From Zonotrichia leucophrys gambelii (taxonomy: Eukaryota; Chordata; Aves; Passeriformes; Passerellidae), in NCBI RefSeq assembly GCF_028769735.1, contig NC_088171.1, positions 97,839,412 to 97,903,411 of the forward strand: DNA of 64,000 nucleotides. The letters run 5' to 3'. The stretch's first letter is position 1. Each line of letters begins with the position of its first letter. The notes below the pieces were generated by a model. That model did no database searches. It was not told where the DNA came from and saw nothing but the letters and a program-made list of their open reading frames with translations. Positions 58,635 through 64,000 of the stretch are shown here, piece after piece. A program made the position numbers and the translations under genes.

Positions 58635-61600
58635 ATTTTTTTTAAAGAACAGAGCCAGGCACAAAGTCAGCTCCTAGGTGTGATTTACCCTTGAATCTTT
58701 TCCAGCCAGTGCATTTTTTGTGTGATGTTCCATTCATTACATAACAAACACAGCAATTGCTGTCTCACCCCAACTCCAGTGATTTTAGTCAAACTGATTA
58801 GAGTTAAATAAATCTGTCTTATAGGATGAAATATTTAATTAGTCATAACCCCCACTTCCTTAGTAAAGGCTGTAAACCTCTTTAGTCCAACTAGCATGGC
58901 AGTGTATTTAAAGCCTTAAAAAGGGATAAAAAACATATTTTAAAAGTTCCCAAAATATACATGTGTAATAAAGTCAGTCACTTATACTATTTTTTCCCAA
59001 ATGGACCATAATAAATACATAAAAATTAAACGTTACATGTAAAAGTAGTTCAGATATATTAATTTTTACCTGAAAGAGCCATCTATAAAAACCTCAGAAG
59101 AGGTGTATGATGTTGCTGCATTAGTGAGCCAGAACCTCTATATATGTATACTTTTTTTGAGGGGGAACTGCTGAAACAGAGAACAATGAACTCTAGGAAA
59201 GATGGAAGAAAAATAAAATTATTTCAAACCTCATCTATTCCCTGTATAGCATGCCCTCTTCAGGGTGGGGATCTTCATGTCACTCTTACTCTCATTCCAC
59301 TGAATTCTGTTGGCCTTCTGAGTTATAATAACTTTAGAAAACCCCTCTGGACAAAGCCTTCTGACAGAAGTCACCTAGAGGTTTTGATAACGCTGCACTG
59401 GAGAGCAGGCTGGGCAGAACAGGGGGGTAGGCTTCTCCCTAGTTTTTATGAGACACAGCCTGGCAAGTAGGTTGGATAAAATAAGACTGGTAGGATTTGT
59501 CTGATAAGCATTTGTCTCATTGATATTTCTTGTTTTCATCCCTTGGTTCTGTAATATTGATGGATTAAGCATATCATCATCTTTTTTTATTGTCCTGCTC
59601 GGTTTGCAGATGGGCAGCTCTCCACTCAGAAGTAATGGCCTTGTGGGCTGAAACAGAGAATTGATGTATCTGGGTGTCAACAGTTTAAAGTGCAAGTAGA
59701 AACATTTTGGATCACTCATTCTCTTCACACATGCTTACAAAATGTTGGTCTAGGCCATTGGCTGGCATTGTAATGTGTAACATTAAAGAATGTCAATATA
59801 TATGGTTTTTAGCCTCAAAATAACTGGATCAAACATTTTCTCCTATACCTTATATGGAAATTATTAGCCTCTTCAGCAGAAGCTGTTGCCATTTTTCTCT
59901 TGCTTTGTCTCAATATCGTGATTCACTTTGCATCTCTCTACTGAGAAATCCAACCTATACATAGCTGGAGTAGGAAACAACAGTGCTTTTTGAGAAAGCA
60001 GAAGGCATGAGAGTCAGAACAAGAGTGTTTCTGATAAAGTCAGGAAGAATGGGGGAGGAGATCTGGGCTGGGGATCAACCATAGTAAAATTGAGGATCTT
60101 CACCTGTGCCATGGAGCTGACAGGCCATGATGAGCTGAGTCTGGGATCCCTTGATCTTTCCTCTGACTGCAAGGAATGAGCAAGAAATCAGCACAGCCAG
60201 TGCCATGTGCTATAAACACAGTGCTGCTGAAATAGTAAGGGAAATGTGCCTTTACTGCAGTGACCCTTGGGTCTGCCTCTCTGTGCAAAAACATTTAACT
60301 GGATAATGCACAACCTTTCCATTAAGCTGAAAAAAAGAGCTTTCACAAAGGAGTGAAGCAGTTGTTGGACTGTTTGGTGCCTAAATACCACAAATATTGT
60401 GTGTGGAGCCTGCCTTGTAGACATGATACCAGAAAGGATCGCCTCACAGGATTTGTAAGCAGAGGAACACCTGGTTTAAAATCCCTCCTAGGGCGTAAGG
60501 ACCAAGATGCTTGTAAGGGATTGCATGTTTTGCCTTTGGATAAGCTGACACATAAAATTTCTCAGGACTTTCTTCAGTAGTGGGAAGGAAAACAGAGGTC
60601 TCTTTTTCTTGAAACACTCAAAATCCATTTTATATATTGGTTATAACTCATGAAATTACTCTGTTCATTGATATTGTGTTTAGTATTCAATAAAGTATCA
60701 ACACAGCTTGTGGAGGTGGATCCAACCTTTAGAGCAGTGTGCAGTACATGCCAATGTTCTTCTACTCACTTCAAATCTTTGTGTCCAGCACATCAAGCAA
60801 ACAGGACTCCCTAAATCTGGATTCAATCAATAGTGCCAATGAGGAAATAACAAAAATCGAACAGATTTAAAAGAAACTTTAGGGTTAATTAGAAATTCTA
60901 AGTGTAAAAATGAGATGTATACAAATAGAATAAATACTTTTGACTTTTCTATAAGTATAATTAATTTTTATTCAATGAGAGAGTGGTTAAAAGACAGCAA
61001 CACAAAAATAAGCACCTGCAGCTATGTTTACACTAAAAGTTATTTTATATATAGTAAAGTATTCTTTTATTTTAAATTGATAAATGTTTCCTTTTTCAAA
61101 TGAAGATACTTATGATTTTTTTCATAATTTCAAAGAGATTCTTAAATTTTATCAGAAAAATGCTATTGGTATTCTCATATTTTTTAACTTGTTCAGATTC
61201 TTTTATTTCTCTCAAATTTTTTAGTGTGATGATGATGGGGTTATATTTTCACAAAGTAAGGAATGCTCTGAAAAGATTATTTTTGGGGTCACCATTGTTA
61301 GTACTAAAAAAGAAGCATATATTTATTAAAATTGCTCATATATCAAAATTAGTAGCTCCCATGTAGGGAGGGAAGAGTATTGGTAGCAAGCAGATTCACA
61401 TTTCTGGGAACTGTGGTTGCATGAAGTGAATGGAAAGAGGCCTGTGAAGACAGCTGACTAGAGACATATTAGCAATTGGGCTTTGATGACAAACCCTATC
61501 CCTATATTTAAGCTTTTATTGACTGAATGGTAACTTTCCAAGGGTTTGAATATAATGATCTCACATGGTTGCATTTCATGATGATGTATTAATGTAAGTG

Positions 61601-64000
61601 AGACTCCAACCAGTTGTTTTTGAGTTTATATTACTCTGATTTAGTTTATATTACTCTGATTTAGGTAAAACACGTAATCTGTAGCTGTGGTGCTGTCATA
61701 GTGTAGAAGAGGTGGCAGTGATAGTGTAGGAGTTCTAGAACAAGATATTCCAGGTGTATTGTGGAAGAACTCAACTTCCAAACTTTTCTCAAGATGGGGA
61801 GGGACAGCTTTTCACATGACTTTGGTCATCATGTTCTTGGTCAAAAATGATTCTCCAAGTGAAGGAGATTTCATAAAAATCACAACAAGCTTTAGCTTTG
61901 TAGGAATGTTTCTGGTATCATTATAAAAAAAAAAAATACTCTTTGCTCCTTGGTTTCTGCTTAATATTCCCATAAATGTGGCTGTATTTTATGAGCAACT
62001 CAGCTGCTTCTTATTTGATCCTGCTGTGAACCATCTCAGGAGGCTAAATAGCAAAAGAAAAACAAAATGAAAAAGTGAGTAATTTTCTGCTGTGTCTGTT
62101 TTTTTAGCAGCAATCAGATGTGCACCAGTGCAAGAAAGAGGAAAAGACCATATCTTTCCCATAGTAATTCTAATGTGACTGTTCAGTCAAACATAGCTAA
62201 AGTAATAAGCAATAAATGGACCTTAAGTGTTTTGATGCCCAACTGCTTAAACTGGTTTTGAGCTAGAGTGATTGATGACTTTTTGAAAGGGAACTGTTGC
62301 ACATTTAACATCAAGAAAAAATATTTATGTTACCCATTTTGTTTGTCTAGAGATCAAATTACTGCACTATTTTTAGTTCAGTATTAAACGAAGTATAACT
62401 CTTGGTATGGATTCTTAGTAGAGCAATAGGAAATATGGTCTAAAAATAAAAAAAAATCTCCAAGAGAGAGATTATTTGGGTGAATAATACAAAAATCAAT
62501 ATAGAAATATTTTTCAACTGAACATTAAAGTAAAAACTAATATTGTTATTTAATTTTCTTTCACAATAGTAGCAAGATGACATGGTTTTATTTCTTAATT
62601 TTTTTTATTTTTATTTTTCCTTTCAGTGAAATCAACTTAATTACTATTGGAAGAAGGAGAATTAAGTTTCTCTGTTTTCCTTGGCTGATATTTTTCCATT
62701 ATAGGAGCTTACAATAGGTTTTACTTTAATGGCTTTCCCGTGTGTCTGGGCTTTAAAGCTATAATTTAAAAAAATATCATCATAGGAAAAAACTGTTACA
62801 TTAACTGGCCATTGAATTTAAACCAGTCTTGTTTTAGGTCTTCTCATAAAACAAATTGGATATTTAGAATTGTGTATTAGTGTCTGCTCCTTCTGAGTGA
62901 GCCGCTGACTGGGAAGGACTCTGCCCTGTATCAGATGGAATTACATTGGCCTTGAATTTACACACACCTTGGCTTGAGCTGCTCTGTCAATCCATGATTC
63001 TGTGAAATTGTTTCATTCATTGATGGACACTCACTGGCTTTTATATATGGGGTCAGAAGACTGATGTCTGTCATTTTTCAGAATTCCTTGCATTTTATGC
63101 ACAGAACACAGAAGTTTATGAGCTAAGAGTTAATTACATATAGGTATTCTCAAACCAACCAAACAAACATTTTTTTAAATTGCACAAGTTAATTTTGTTA
63201 CTATACATGTGCTACTGCAGCATTGCCAAATAATTACCAAAAACCTGTTTGACAGCTTACGCACACCTTTTTAGGGGGGTGAGGACTGAAAACCAGTAGT
63301 TAGTATATTTTGAACATTCAGAATTTTTTTATATAGTTACCTGCACTTTGATTGCCCATATGAGTGTGCAAACTGATGTTTAATTTTGTTTCAATGTGAT
63401 GGTAAGTGTAAAAGATCGTTTATTCAATCCTAGATTACCCATGCTCTCAGGATTCAGGCATACATTTGGGAAGAATCAGGGGATAAATAATAAAAAAATG
63501 GCACAAGTTTCTGCCCTAAATTCACTTAAAAGGGACAGTGTATTAGTGTAACTAAAAGGGGTAGTGTACTCTGACATTTTTCAAGACTAGACAGTGACTA
63601 AGGTTCTCCAGGACTTTTACCTAAGAGATAGCTTTTCTTCCTCCTTAACATTTTCTCTGCCCTTAAAAATAAATATATATAAGAACGGGCTAAAAATATT
63701 ATTGGATAAGTAAGTATTTCTTATCATGGCTACTTTTTCCTAGCAGATGTTTTTAAGATAAATTTTGTAGCCAATACATGAATCTCTCTTTGCATTAACA
63801 ACAATAATCATGGAGATATTTCAATAAAGACTGTGCTTGCCTAAAAATAAGATCTCAACCTATTATGATATCAACTGGAATGAAAAAAAAAAAGATGCTA
63901 TAAGCAAAGATTCAGATGCATTCCTTTCTTTACACGAAATCCTATCTAGCTCGTTCATGTTATACTGTGGAATGAGAAGCATAGTTTTTCTGGTTCTCAG
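58635..64000. other. AT-rich non-coding stretch to window end
   Basis: No gene is recognised in the last 5.4 kb. The one exact repeat found is the 20-bp tandem duplication at 61623-61662. Frames at 59144-59470 (plus) and 59375-59728 (minus) overlap each other in a moderately complex segment without recognisable domains. A faint CR1-like tail near 62990-63006 is too short to call. Confidence 0.55.
61623..61662. repeat. exact 20-bp tandem duplication
   Basis: Two identical head-to-tail 20-bp copies (AGTTTATATTACTCTGATTT), with the first two bases of a third. The perfect identity suggests a recent duplication relative to the decayed sequence around it. Confidence 0.9.

Noticed and set aside
58310..58664. 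Lys/Gly/Glu/Arg-rich minus-strand frames that might suggest a nucleic-acid-binding protein
   Set aside because: They are direct translations of the polypyrimidine repeat and occur in more than one frame.
62985..63010. CR1 3' end suggested by ATGATTCTGTGA
   Set aside because: Only about 12 bases resemble the CR1 terminus and the upstream sequence does not follow CR1.
1..64000. CRISPR array, prokaryotic operon or phage module
   Set aside because: No regularly spaced repeats, ribosome binding sites or dense coding are present. CR1, SINE and LTR content places the sequence in a bird genome.

Overview
The window looks like avian nuclear DNA, most likely from a passerine. It is AT-rich and has no long open reading frame with a recognisable cellular protein. 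Its identifiable content is mostly decayed retroelements typical of birds: CR1 LINE fragments, solo long terminal repeats (LTRs) of endogenous retroviruses, and a tRNA-Ile/CR1 composite SINE of the kind described in passerines (TguSINE1 type). There are no operons, ribosome binding sites, CRISPR arrays or bacterial features. I read it as a gene desert or the inside of a very large intron. Family names are from memory of the consensus elements, not from a search.

Layout. 1-20 kb: mostly unique AT-rich DNA, with a candidate LTR block (2.0-3.3 kb, minus strand), a badly decayed CR1 (5.6-6.1 kb), a clear solo LTR (7.8-8.2 kb, minus strand), simple repeats, a 31-bp tandem duplication (10.6 kb) and an exon-like stretch (15.3 kb). 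20-30 kb: the densest accessory part, with an LTR (20.2-20.8 kb), a CR1 (24.3-24.7 kb), a GC-richer exon-like or promoter-like island (24.9-25.4 kb), an unresolved possibly retroviral block (27.2-27.7 kb) beside a (TATATG)n array, a CR1 (28.2-28.5 kb) and a solo LTR with near-matching target duplications (28.9-29.45 kb). 30-48 kb: mainly unique DNA, with a perfect 24-bp palindrome (34.4 kb), an internally deleted LTR on the minus strand (36.1-36.5 kb) and a minus-strand CR1 (43.2-43.6 kb). 48-55.3 kb: a SINE (48.8 kb), a second copy of the 36-kb LTR family on the plus strand (49.8-50.4 kb), the longest CR1 (51.5-53.0 kb, with a reverse transcriptase relic) and two CR1 pieces in permuted order (54.6-55.3 kb). 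55-64 kb: unique DNA with a 22-bp palindrome, a 205-nt uninterrupted pyrimidine run (58.4-58.6 kb) and an exact 20-bp tandem duplication (61.6 kb).

How the parts relate. The SINE tail matches the 3' end of the CR1 lying 2.6 kb away, the arrangement expected when a SINE borrows LINE machinery. The two same-family LTR copies (36 and 50 kb) have lost different internal parts. I found no convincing new biological system. The two exon-like stretches, the palindromes and the long pyrimidine tract are the non-transposon signals most worth testing.
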